64,000 bases of DNA from CAYOUV01 sp963790075 (GTDB taxonomy: Bacteria; Chloroflexota; Anaerolineae; Anaerolineales; Villigracilaceae). The notes beneath the pieces were generated by a model that was not told where the DNA came from, searched no databases, and worked only from the letters and a program-made list of their open reading frames with translations. The number at the start of each line of letters is the position of its first letter. The first letter of the stretch is position 1. The stretch covers positions 186,001-250,000 of the forward strand of contig CAWBNG010000008.1 in assembly GCA_963790075.1 (NCBI GenBank), written 5' to 3'. This document shows, piece by piece, positions 16,268 through 24,227 of this stretch. Made by a program: the position numbers and the translations under genes.

Positions 16268-18460
16268 TTATTCTTCCGGTAAGTCGAGCCGGACCAGGTT
16301 CCCGAAGATGCCCATCATCAAGGCCACGGCCAAAGCGGTAAGCGCCACCAGAGTCATTGGCCAAGCGTTATCATACTGGAAGAAAGGCGTCATGTTCGCG
16401 AGAGAGTTCGCCAGGATCTTATGGATCTGCCAGGTTCCTAAAATCGCGATAAATACAGCGCCCACGCTCAGCAATATTTTGAGCGAGCGCCGGCGGGTTA
16501 ATCCGCCAAGCGCGTAACTCAAGGCAATCAGGATGCAGCCGGCCGTGATCAAAAAACCGGTGGGCGGCGTGTTGATGAAGATAACATGAAAGACGAACAA
16601 GGCAATATTCATCCCGGCCGCCCCGGCGGCTGTCCCGAACAGCAGGCGCGGCCAGGCACGCGGTCCTGGAAATCGTTCGACCATCAGGCGCGCGGTCAGG
16701 ATGCCAAAACCGAAGATGGATCCGATGATCAACCCCTGCTCGAGGGCAGAGCTGATGCGGACCACGTCCATGAATTCCGGCAGGCGGTAGGTGAGATACA
16801 CCTGGACGGCAACCCCCAGAGCCGAGCCCAGCAGCGCCAGCATGTAAGCGCCGAAGAGGTGGACCGGCTGCGTGATCACGCGCCCGACGATCCATTCCAG
16901 GAGGACCCTGCGCCGGAGACTTTTACCCACAGCAACTGGCAGGCTTCCTGCCGTCTGCCGGATCTCCAGCAGGGCGGTGATCAGCCGGCTTTCATTCGCT
17001 CTTTCCAAAAGGAGCTTCAGCGCCGGCTGAGAGCGCAGGCGTCCGATCAGACGGGCCGCCTGGTCGCCAAAATCCGAGTCTTCGAGTGCCAGTTTCGCCA
17101 GGAGCTTGGTCTGGTCCGGGTCGAGGGAGGTGTCATTCCAGTTAGCCGGCGGGGGGATCAAGACCAGCAGCCCGGCGACCAGCTGCTCGCGAATAAGCGG
17201 ATCATTGGTCCGGGCGGCCATCTCCAGCAGCGAGGTCGTGATTTCCCCGGGCAGACCAGCCGGCCTGGCGCGGAGGCTCTGGTCCCCGACAAGATACGCG
17301 AGCACGCGGGCTGTGATGGTTTCGTTCTGCAGTCCCAGCAGCACCGACGCGATCCTGAGCCGCTCCCCGGAATCCGCGACCTTCGACCACCAGTATGCCT
17401 CATCGTACCCAAAGGACAGCGCGTGGAACAGCATGAACCGCTTGAGTTCGGGGGAGGCCTCGGTGCTTTTCTTTTTTTGCGCCAGGTCCAGCAGGGCAAA
17501 TTTGGTCAAGCCAAGTTCGCTCTTTCCACCCTCCAATTGCCAGCCAGCCAGGCTTTGACCGAGCAGTTTGACAGCCTCCCGTTCGCGGGTTGCAGCCTGG
17601 TCCAGGGAGCTCTCCTGCGGTAATTCCAGGTCCTTTAGCTTGAAGACGTAATAAAGTGCCTGCATTACTTCATCTGCCGAACGCGGCCGCAAGTCCGGGT
17701 TAGCGGCAGTGACACGCCGCAGCACTTGACTTAATAAAGGAGGCAGCTGGGGATTTATTTCGCAGGGATCCGGGAGTTCAGCCTTGGTGTAAAGTTGCTG
17801 GATGCCGAGCACCCTTTCTCCATCCCAGGGGAGTTGGCCTGTGAACAACTCAAACAGGAGGATGCCAAAGCTATAAATATCGGACTTGGGTGTGATCTCG
17901 GCCAGCTTGTGTTGTTCGGGAGGTGAATAGGGCGGCGTACCGCGTCCGGTATGCAAGGCTTGCGTGGTGGCAGTGACTGTGCGCGCCAATCCAAAATCGC
18001 TCAGGTAGGAGTGCTGGCTAAAATCCAGCAGGATGTTGGAGGCTTTGAGATCGCGGTGCATGATGCCCTGACTGTGCAGGTAATCCAGGGCCGAGGCGGT
18101 CTCGGCCGCGAAACGGACTGCCTCGAGCATAGGCAACGACCCTGCCCTGATCCTTTCGAACAACGAACCGCCGGTAATATAAGGAGAAACCAGGTAATGC
18201 ACCTGGTCTTCCAGGCCATGGTCGTAGGTCGGCAGGACGTGAGGGTGTTCGAGTTTGAGCAGACTTTCCAACTCGTGCTCAAAGGTCATGACCTCGGCCA
18301 GGTCCCGGTCTGAATCGTAGATCTGGCTGAATTTGATCGCGACGATCTCGCTGCGGCCCTGGTCAAGCGCTGACCAGACTACACCCTGCCCGCCGACCCC
18401 GATTTCTTCGAGCAGTCGGTATTGATGGAACTGGAGGCCGGGGCGGAGGTCAGTCAGCAT
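16268..18460 (-). CDS. Membrane Ser/Thr protein kinase with helical-repeat and six-helix C-terminus
   Basis: 730 residues from the ATG at 18460; a TTG eight codons upstream is possible. The Hanks-type kinase domain (about 15-275) has the glycine loop GVGGQGVVWS, VAIKF (ATP Lys), HRDLKASN (catalytic loop), DFGLAR (metal Asp) and PPYSPPEQ (APE-like). All catalytic residues are present, so it should be active. An alpha-helical stretch of Leu-rich repeats (about 290-540, HEAT-like by eye) follows, then six hydrophobic helices (about 555-725). Unusually for bacterial kinases, the membrane part comes after a long solenoid and there is no PASTA domain. An FHA gene and a FecR/Thr-Pro gene lie just upstream and are probable partners. 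Confidence 0.93.
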   Translation of the reverse strand: MLTDLRPGLQFHQYRLLEEIGVGGQGVVWSALDQGRSEIVAIKFSQIYDSDRDLAEVMTFEHELESLLKLEHPHVLPTYDHGLEDQVHYLVSPYITGGSLFERIRAGSLPMLEAVRFAAETASALDYLHSQGIMHRDLKASNILLDFSQHSYLSDFGLARTVTATTQALHTGRGTPPYSPPEQHKLAEITPKSDIYSFGILLFELFTGQLPWDGERVLGIQQLYTKAELPDPCEINPQLPPLLSQVLRRVTAANPDLRPRSADEVMQALYYVFKLKDLELPQESSLDQAATREREAVKLLGQSLAGWQLEGGKSELGLTKFALLDLAQKKKSTEASPELKRFMLFHALSFGYDEAYWWSKVADSGERLRIASVLLGLQNETITARVLAYLVGDQSLRARPAGLPGEITTSLLEMAARTNDPLIREQLVAGLLVLIPPPANWNDTSLDPDQTKLLAKLALEDSDFGDQAARLIGRLRSQPALKLLLERANESRLITALLEIRQTAGSLPVAVGKSLRRRVLLEWIVGRVITQPVHLFGAYMLALLGSALGVAVQVYLTYRLPEFMDVVRISSALEQGLIIGSIFGFGILTARLMVERFPGPRAWPRLLFGTAAGAAGMNIALFVFHVIFINTPPTGFLITAGCILIALSYALGGLTRRRSLKILLSVGAVFIAILGTWQIHKILANSLANMTPFFQYDNAWPMTLVALTALAVALMMGIFGNLVRLDLPEE

Positions 18461-18636
18461 GATGGGTAAATCTACCACAGCCAATGGATAGGGGCAACTC
18501 AGTTAAATACTTCTTGTTGCCTGACCATTGACGATGGTGGCGGGGAATCAATGACAATATATTTCCTTAGTTCTTTGCATTCTGCAATTGGAATTAGGTA
18601 ATCTAAATCATTCGCGTCAATGGCTTAGGGATCGAA

Positions 18637-20601
18637 CTATGGATAGCTTGCGGGAAGCGTGCAGCCATTGTCGAAGGCGAATATGAAATTTGTAGGGATA
18701 CTATCAACTGGGTTGTGGAATTCGAACACCATATCCAGTGTGCCGCCCGAAACAGCGATCCGACGATCCGTAATGGATCCCGTCCATGAAGAAATGATTT
18801 TTGTGGGATTGCTATCCGAATCGTTCCAAATCTCTTGGGTATTGGCCGTGATTATTACCAGAGTTTCAGTGTTGGTGATGGTGACACTGGTGAGTGTGAT
18901 CATGCCAGCCGTGCCGTTGGTCAGGGTGGTCAGTAGCTGTTTACTGGGAGGTCCTGATACGGTGATGGTGGAATTTGTGATCCCGGCGCAGGCCGGATTC
19001 GGGGTGTAGGTATTGGTAGGCGTGGCCGTATTGGTAGGTGTGGAGGTATCGGTGGGGGTGACCGTGTCAGTCGGGGTGTTGGTCACGGTGGCTGTAGCCG
19101 TATTGGTCGGCGTATTGGTCCTGGTCCGGGTCGGGGTGCGGGTAGGCGTGCGACTCGGGGTGGGCGTCCTGCTCGGAGTGGGGGTGCGCGTGATGGTCGG
19201 GGTGCTGGTCATGGAAGGTGTGGGGGTGAAGGAGGGGAGCAGGAAGACGTAAGTCACGCTGGGAGTCGGGGTGAGGCTGGGCGTGCGGGTGAGGGTGGGA
19301 GTGGGTGTCACGGTCGGAGTGATTCCCAGCCCGGATTGGACCTGCTCGCGGGCCTGTTGCTCGGAGACAAGTGTGACATCCTCGGGGGCGCAGTAATGCC
19401 CGGTCAGGGCGCAGGCCGTTTCGAGGTCCGACTGCGAGAGTGGCTCGGGGGCGGATGGCGCGCCGACAGACTGGTTGCCGTCCGTGCCGCCCAGCTGCAC
19501 GCTTACTTTTTCTCCCGCCCCAAAGTATTGTTCCTGCCCACCCGAAACAATGCGTCCCGCACCGTTGTAAAGGCTGACCTCCATCTTCCCGTTCTTGACA
19601 GCCTTGAGACTGGCATCTCCCATCAGGGTCAGTTCGGAACCATTGACCGAAAAACGAACCCCTTCACCCTCTGGTACGTTGATCATCAGCCCGTCGTTTG
19701 GCACCTTTTCGCAAACGATCTGACCGATTGCGCTCGAGAAATAAAACGATTCCAAAGAGCCGTCGGGGTTGTCGAGGGTCGTGTTCCCGAAAACAACCAT
19801 GGTAACCGTCTGGCCCGGCAGGGACCGCGGCAGGTTGGCCATGATCTTGAAGATGGCAATGCCCCACTCATCGTTTTCCGGGTTGATGGGTGAAGCGGAC
19901 AGTCGCTGCAGTTGCTTTACGTCGACGACGTCTCCGCGCTTGGTGAAAGTCTGTGTGGCTTCCGGCAATAGTTCAGCCTGGAGAAAGTTGTTTCCGTAAC
20001 AGACCTTGTTGGAACCGATTTGATCGCAATAGGTCCCGGAGGCCTGCATGGCTCGCTGGATCAGGGCCTGGCAGCTGGCATTGTTCTGCGCGATCGCGGT
20101 GGCAGTCAAACCGGATGAGAAGACGACCGGGAAATACCCGCCGCGCAGCAGGGTCAGCCCCAAGGCGGCCACGCAAATTAAAGGGATGGATAGGCCCAGC
20201 AGAATCCAGGGCAGCAGGGGCTGGCGTTTTTTCCTGCGAGGGGAGGGCGGGATCGATGAACTGCGCGGAAGCGGGGGGGTGCTTGTTTCAAACACGAAGG
20301 GATTCGTCCTGGACGATTGTCCGGCATCCTGTGTGTCCACCACATTGCCGGATTTGATGTTAGCCAGGCGCAGTTTGGCAGCCGAATGCTCCGGATTGAG
20401 CCTCAGGATCCGTTCGAGACAGATTGTTTCCTCATTGAGATTGTACGCGGCTTGCCAGAGCAATTCCCAGGCCGCCAGATTCCTGATGTCCGCCCTTAAG
20501 ACATCCCGCAAGATCTGGCGGGCTTCCTTTTTTCGGCCAGCCTTGAGGAGTTTTTCGACCTGCCGAAGCTTGGGTTCCACGGAATTGCCGAAAAAGGCCA
20601 T
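18637..20601 (-). CDS. TPR/FecR-like membrane protein with Thr-Pro-rich stalk
   Basis: 654 residues. The cytoplasmic N-terminus (about 1-75) looks like one or two TPR helices (KLLKAGRKKEARQILRDVL, RILRLNPEHSAAKL). A Ser/Pro/Arg linker is followed by one membrane helix (about 130-152). Outside, a FecR-like segment (about 290-370: EGVRFSVNGSELTLMGD, VQLGG) precedes a low-complexity Thr/Pro stalk (about 425-530) and a C-terminal beta-sandwich of about 120 residues. The start used is the ATG at 20601, with a GTG one codon earlier. It lies between the FHA gene and the kinase gene, which suggests an envelope sensor whose cytoplasmic part meets the kinase. No enzyme motif is seen. Confidence 0.8.
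   Translation of the reverse strand: MAFFGNSVEPKLRQVEKLLKAGRKKEARQILRDVLRADIRNLAAWELLWQAAYNLNEETICLERILRLNPEHSAAKLRLANIKSGNVVDTQDAGQSSRTNPFVFETSTPPLPRSSSIPPSPRRKKRQPLLPWILLGLSIPLICVAALGLTLLRGGYFPVVFSSGLTATAIAQNNASCQALIQRAMQASGTYCDQIGSNKVCYGNNFLQAELLPEATQTFTKRGDVVDVKQLQRLSASPINPENDEWGIAIFKIMANLPRSLPGQTVTMVVFGNTTLDNPDGSLESFYFSSAIGQIVCEKVPNDGLMINVPEGEGVRFSVNGSELTLMGDASLKAVKNGKMEVSLYNGAGRIVSGGQEQYFGAGEKVSVQLGGTDGNQSVGAPSAPEPLSQSDLETACALTGHYCAPEDVTLVSEQQAREQVQSGLGITPTVTPTPTLTRTPSLTPTPSVTYVFLLPSFTPTPSMTSTPTITRTPTPSRTPTPSRTPTRTPTRTRTNTPTNTATATVTNTPTDTVTPTDTSTPTNTATPTNTYTPNPACAGITNSTITVSGPPSKQLLTTLTNGTAGMITLTSVTITNTETLVIITANTQEIWNDSDSNPTKIISSWTGSITDRRIAVSGGTLDMVFEFHNPVDSIPTNFIFAFDNGCTLPASYP
19005..19330 (-). 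repeat. Thr-Pro codon repeat region
   Basis: Imperfect short tandem repeats (reading TPTP, NTPT, RTPT on the minus strand) encode the surface stalk. The DNA is strikingly G/T-rich on the plus strand. Such stretches vary in length by slippage, so copy number may differ between strains. Confidence 0.8.
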
Positions 20602-20639
20602 CACTTATTCCCGCCGTATGACAGTTGCGTTCGGGTTTG

Positions 20640-21182
20640 CTACTTTACATCCGGGCTGGACTGGTACATGACGATAAAATCCATCCGGCCCAGCAAGAGA
20701 TGTGCACCGCTCGGCAGCGCATGTGGCTGATTGGGTACCAGCCGTTTGCCATCCAGCCAGGTACCATTCTTGCTGTTCAGGTCGATGATTTCGTATCCAC
20801 CTCCGGCAGCACGAATCATCACATGGCGTCTTGAAACACCTAGCGAAAAACCTTCCACCTCTGCGAGATCGACCAGCGGCTCGGATGGATCGTCTCCCAA
20901 CCGACCGATCAGAAATTCCTCCTCTGTGCGGATGGCGACCGGTTGGATGCTGCCGGTAATATAGAGCGCCAGACCTTCGGCCGGGATCGCCAACTCTGGA
21001 GCCGGCCGCCTGGTTTTTTCTGAGGCGTCGACCCGCGGCCCCTTGACTTGCTGGGTCGTCGGGGGGCCGGTGGGGGATTTATCCAATGAAGCCCCACAAT
21101 GCACGCAAATCAGCGCACCGGGCTCGTTGCTGAGCTTACAGACTGGGCAGAACTTACCGAGGGCACGGGTATTCATATTCAT
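20640..21182 (-). CDS. Zinc-ribbon FHA-domain protein
   Basis: 180 residues. The N-terminal zinc ribbon has two CxxC pairs (CPVC at about 12-15 and CVHCG at about 27-31). A Pro/Thr-rich linker leads to an FHA domain (about 75-175) with the phosphothreonine-binding marks GRLG, SRRH and NGTWLDGKRL. FHA domains bind phosphothreonine, usually on kinases or kinase substrates. The kinase two genes downstream is the obvious candidate partner. There is no signal peptide, so the protein is cytoplasmic. It is the first gene of the three-gene set; a promoter could not be placed convincingly in the 355-base gap upstream. Confidence 0.9.
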   Translation of the reverse strand: MNMNTRALGKFCPVCKLSNEPGALICVHCGASLDKSPTGPPTTQQVKGPRVDASEKTRRPAPELAIPAEGLALYITGSIQPVAIRTEEEFLIGRLGDDPSEPLVDLAEVEGFSLGVSRRHVMIRAAGGGYEIIDLNSKNGTWLDGKRLVPNQPHALPSGAHLLLGRMDFIVMYQSSPDVK

Positions 21183-21537
21183 CTTGGCGTCACTCTACTT
21201 TGATGTGTTTGTTGGCTTGGTAGACCAACAGTAATAATGTTTGGGACAGAGAGTAAGCCCGCTCTTACCTGCCACTTGACACCCGCGAGACATGAAAATA
21301 CCGGGTGCGCCAGTAGCATCCTCACTTCAATAGTACATCACATTTGGGGGTTGAGCAATTAACTTTGCAATTTTGTTAGGTTTCCACTGCTCCTGTTACC
21401 GGGCCCGACAGTCTCCGACTCAGTCTTCTGAGCCGGTCCAACCTGTGACGAATTGCAGTTGTCTTGTAGAAAAATTCTTGCCATAATGGAACTGTCAACT
21501 GAGGGTCTTTTACTTCAATCAAAGGAGGAACACCAGC
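21183..21537. other. Divergent intergenic region between FHA and thiolase genes
   Basis: 355 bases without a convincing gene. It holds the candidate thiolase promoter at 21459-21487, the ribosome site AAAGGAGG just before 21538, and a short imperfect palindrome (TGTTGG at 21210-21215 with CCAACA at 21225-21230) near the FHA start. Nothing else is recognised. Confidence 0.6.
21459..21487 (+). promoter_or_regulatory. Candidate promoter of the thiolase operon
   Basis: TTGTCT at 21459-21464 and CATAAT at 21482-21487 with a 17-base spacer. A transcript would start near 21494, giving a leader of about 45 bases with AAAGGAGG before the ATG. Confidence 0.5.
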
Positions 21538-22902
21538 ATGAGACCCGTGTATGCTATTTCGGGTGGGGTGTCGAAATTTGCCAAAGCCCGGCCCGACAAG
21601 ACTTTTCCAGCCATCATCAAGGAAGCCTACGACTACGCCATCCAGGACATTGGCCTGGACTTCGAGACGTTCACGCACATCGTGGATGGCTCGGTCGCCT
21701 CGTACTTCTCGGACCACTTTGCCCGCCAACTGATGGCCGCCATCATGGCCCAGGATTACCTGGGGCTGTGCCCCAAGCCCAGTCACCGCGTGGAAGGCGG
21801 CGGTGCGACCGGCGGCATCTGTTTCCAGGAAGCCTGGAAGTCGGTCGCCAGCGGCCACATGGACGTATGTCTGGCCTACGGTTTCGAGACCATGTCACAC
21901 GTGGAAACCTGGAAGGGCAACGAGTTCATCGCCCTGGCCTCCGACGTGTCGTTCGACTATCCCGTCGGAGGTTTTTATTCGGGCTACTATGCCATGATGG
22001 TCACGCGCCACATGAAAGAGTTCGGCACCACGCCGGAGCAGCTGGCGCACGTCAGCGTCAAGAATCACTTGAACGCCTATCACAATCCTTACGCCCAGAA
22101 GCGGCGTAAGCTGACCGTCGCCGACGTTCGGAATGCGCCCATGGTAGCCTGGCCGCTGACCCGCCTGGACATCTGCGTCATGTCGGACGGCGCGGCGGCG
22201 ACCATCCTGGTCTCGGAAGAGGGACTCAGAAAACTGGAAGCCGCCGGGGCGGTGATCGCCCGCCCGCTGGTCAAAGTGACCGGCATTGGGCGTGGCACGG
22301 ACGCCATGCGCATGGCCGACCGTCCGCACCTGGACTACGACTTCTTCATGGAAAACTACGCCACCGAGCAGGAGAAAGCTTCAGACGAGACGCGCGCCTA
22401 CTATAAAAAGCTGTGGCAGCACGGCACGCGCTACCCCGGCGTGCACTCCTTCCGCGCCGGACGCACCGCCGGCAACATGGCTTACAGGCATGCCGCCCTC
22501 TCGGACCCGCTGCACGAACTGGACTTCGTCGAATTGCACGACGCCTATACCTCGTCCGAGATCCAGACCTACGAAGACCTGGGCCTGTGCCGCTACGGCG
22601 AGGGCGGGGCCTTCGCCGCTTCGGGCAAAGCCTTTATGCCGGGACTCGACTACGGCTTGAAGCTGGCAGAGGAGTCCGAATGCCCGGTCAACCCCTCGGG
22701 TGGGTTGATCGCCTGCGGGCACCCGGTTGGCGCGACCGGCCTGATGCAGGCCGTCTTCGCCATCTGGCAGTTACAGGGTTCAATCAAGAAGCACTTCCGC
22801 GACGCGGCCTTGCAGGTCAAGCAGGCCAAGCGGGGCGCGATCCACAGCCACGCCGGGACGGGCACCTATGTCACCGTCTCCGTCCTGGAACGGGAGGGTT
22901 AG
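21538..22902 (+). CDS. Thiolase-fold protein lacking the nucleophilic cysteine
   Basis: 454 residues, with a strong AAAGGAGG before the ATG. It has the thiolase layout: N-terminal half (RVEGGGATGG region at 84-93), VMSDGAAATILVSE, the SCP2-type LHDAYTSSE segment, and NPSGGLIACGHPVGATG with the catalytic His near residue 395. At the nucleophile site, aligned through the following helix ending SVASG, Gly89 stands where Cys is expected (family CxSG; here GATG). A covalent acyl-Cys step would therefore not be possible by the standard mechanism. The next gene, 3 bases on, encodes the DUF35/OB partner that SCP2-type thiolases often require. The function may be a variant acyl-CoA condensation, retro-Claisen cleavage or scaffold. 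Confidence 0.88.
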   Translation: MRPVYAISGGVSKFAKARPDKTFPAIIKEAYDYAIQDIGLDFETFTHIVDGSVASYFSDHFARQLMAAIMAQDYLGLCPKPSHRVEGGGATGGICFQEAWKSVASGHMDVCLAYGFETMSHVETWKGNEFIALASDVSFDYPVGGFYSGYYAMMVTRHMKEFGTTPEQLAHVSVKNHLNAYHNPYAQKRRKLTVADVRNAPMVAWPLTRLDICVMSDGAAATILVSEEGLRKLEAAGAVIARPLVKVTGIGRGTDAMRMADRPHLDYDFFMENYATEQEKASDETRAYYKKLWQHGTRYPGVHSFRAGRTAGNMAYRHAALSDPLHELDFVELHDAYTSSEIQTYEDLGLCRYGEGGAFAASGKAFMPGLDYGLKLAEESECPVNPSGGLIACGHPVGATGLMQAVFAIWQLQGSIKKHFRDAALQVKQAKRGAIHSHAGTGTYVTVSVLEREG

Positions 22903-22905
22903 TCC

Positions 22906-23454
22906 ATGTCCAAGTTACCATCGCGACGCGAAGAAACGCTGGGCGGCTACATCGTCCACGGCCTGCCGTTCCCGGTCAGCACCGACCCGGAGGCGCTGGA
23001 ATTTTTGAAGAAGATGACTCCGATCCAGATCGAGCAGGACTACCAGATCACCTACCTGCACTCCTACGGGCAGGACAGCCCCTGGTTTGCCGGATTGGCC
23101 AACAAACGCCTGCTGGCCAGCCAGGACGAAAAAAGCGGCTACACCTATGCCAACCCGCGCGGCCACGATATGTTTTCGGGTGCGGAGACCAGGTGGATCG
23201 ACATCACAGACGTTCCCGCGCAGGTGCACGCCTTCACGGTCTGTTACTTCGGCTCGGAAGAGTTCCTGCCCGAATGTCCGTTCGTGCTGTCGTTGATCGA
23301 GTTCGAGGGCGTGAACACGCTGCTGCTGACGCGCCTGATGGGCGTCGACCCGCAGGCCCCCACGCTGGACTGGATCGGCATGCAAGTCGAACCGCACTTC
23401 CTGCGCAACAGCAAGCTCAAACCAACGGACGTGTATTTCGCACCAAAAGAATAG
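22906..23454 (+). CDS. DUF35/OB-fold thiolase partner with degenerate zinc ribbon
   Basis: 182 residues. The family normally has a zinc ribbon (Cx2Cx10Cx2C) followed by an OB fold and acts as a subunit of SCP2-type thiolases, or shuttles acyl-CoA in archaeal and anaerobic toluene pathways. Here the ribbon segment (NKRLLASQDEKSGY..PRGHDMFSG) is recognisable, but the four metal positions are Asp74, Ser77, Asp88 and Ser91 with exactly the right spacing. The OB fold (about 95-180, ITDVPAQVHAFTVCYFG then LIEFEGVNTLLLTRLMGVDP) is intact. It is encoded directly after the thiolase-fold gene, which has itself lost its active Cys, so the two appear to have diverged together. Confidence 0.85.
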   Translation: MSKLPSRREETLGGYIVHGLPFPVSTDPEALEFLKKMTPIQIEQDYQITYLHSYGQDSPWFAGLANKRLLASQDEKSGYTYANPRGHDMFSGAETRWIDITDVPAQVHAFTVCYFGSEEFLPECPFVLSLIEFEGVNTLLLTRLMGVDPQAPTLDWIGMQVEPHFLRNSKLKPTDVYFAPKE

Positions 23455-23519
23455 GGAGTAGGGATTGGTATGTAGGAAGTCGGTAATTAGGAGAAAGTAG
23501 AAAGTTGATTCTAAAGATT

Positions 23520-23549
23520 GGCGCGGAATCGTTTATCGACCTCCGCGCC
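23520..23549 (+). terminator. Hairpin after the thiolase/DUF35 operon
   Basis: GGCGCGGA (23520-23527) pairs with TCCGCGCC (23542-23549) over a 14-base loop. No T-run follows, so it may stabilise the 3' end rather than terminate alone. The rest of 23455-23686 holds no gene that I can support. Confidence 0.4.
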
Positions 23550-23686
23550 GGTCTGCTTTATCCGTTGAAACCCTGTTTGTTCTAAATACCAATGAACTGC
23601 CGAGAACCTACGCACTGCCACCAAAAATCAACCTTTGCGTTCTTCGTGGTTAGCGATTTTGGGCTTCTTATGATAAGATTCGCGGC

Positions 23687-24157
23687 ATGGATTTTTCGCG
23701 CATCAGCGACGACCTGTTCATCGGCACCACGCCTGCCGTGGCTGATTACGACCGCCTGCGCCAGCTGGGCGTGCGGCTGGTGATCAACATGCGCTGGGAG
23801 CACCGCCTGCGGCCCGATCCGCAGCAGCCGCCGCTGGACTTTCTGTGGCTGCGCACGATCGACAGTCCCTTCTTCCCGATCCCGATCCGCACTTTGCTGC
23901 ACGGTGCGCAAGCCGGACTGGAGGCGATCCAGGCCGGGGGCAAAGTTTACGCGCATTGCGCCGGCGGCCGCCACCGCGGTGTGGCCATGGGCGCCGTGAT
24001 CCTGATCGCGCAGGGGCACGACCCGCAGTCCGCCATGCAGTTGATCAAATCCCGCCGCCCGTTTGCCGATCCGTATATCTTTTACATTCGCAACCGCATC
24101 CTGCGCTTTGCCAGTCGCTGGCAGTCGTTTTCCACTTCCACGTCCGCGCTACCCTGA
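23687..24157 (+). CDS. Dual-specificity/tyrosine-type protein phosphatase
   Basis: 156 residues, a compact cysteine phosphatase. The P-loop HCAGGRHRG (His90, Cys91, Arg97) matches HCx5R. Asp59 in TIDSPFFPI is a candidate general acid. The N-terminal FSRISDDLFIGTTP resembles the start of DSP and PTP-like proteins that begin at the edge of the fold. It should dephosphorylate Tyr or Ser/Thr phosphoproteins, or possibly a nucleotide or lipid phosphate. It is upstream of an unrecognised gene on the same strand (71-base gap). A Ser/Thr kinase lies about 5 kb away; a functional link is speculation. Confidence 0.85.
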   Translation: MDFSRISDDLFIGTTPAVADYDRLRQLGVRLVINMRWEHRLRPDPQQPPLDFLWLRTIDSPFFPIPIRTLLHGAQAGLEAIQAGGKVYAHCAGGRHRGVAMGAVILIAQGHDPQSAMQLIKSRRPFADPYIFYIRNRILRFASRWQSFSTSTSALP

Positions 24158-24227
24158 CACTTTTACCGGGTTAAGACATACGAACGCTGCTAAATTTTAG
24201 AAGTCCTTGCTTATCAGGAGTGAGCGT

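Noticed and set aside
19005..19330. CRISPR-like repeat array
   Set aside because: The repeats are short, irregular and encode a Thr/Pro stalk in frame. There are no spacers of uniform size and no cas genes.
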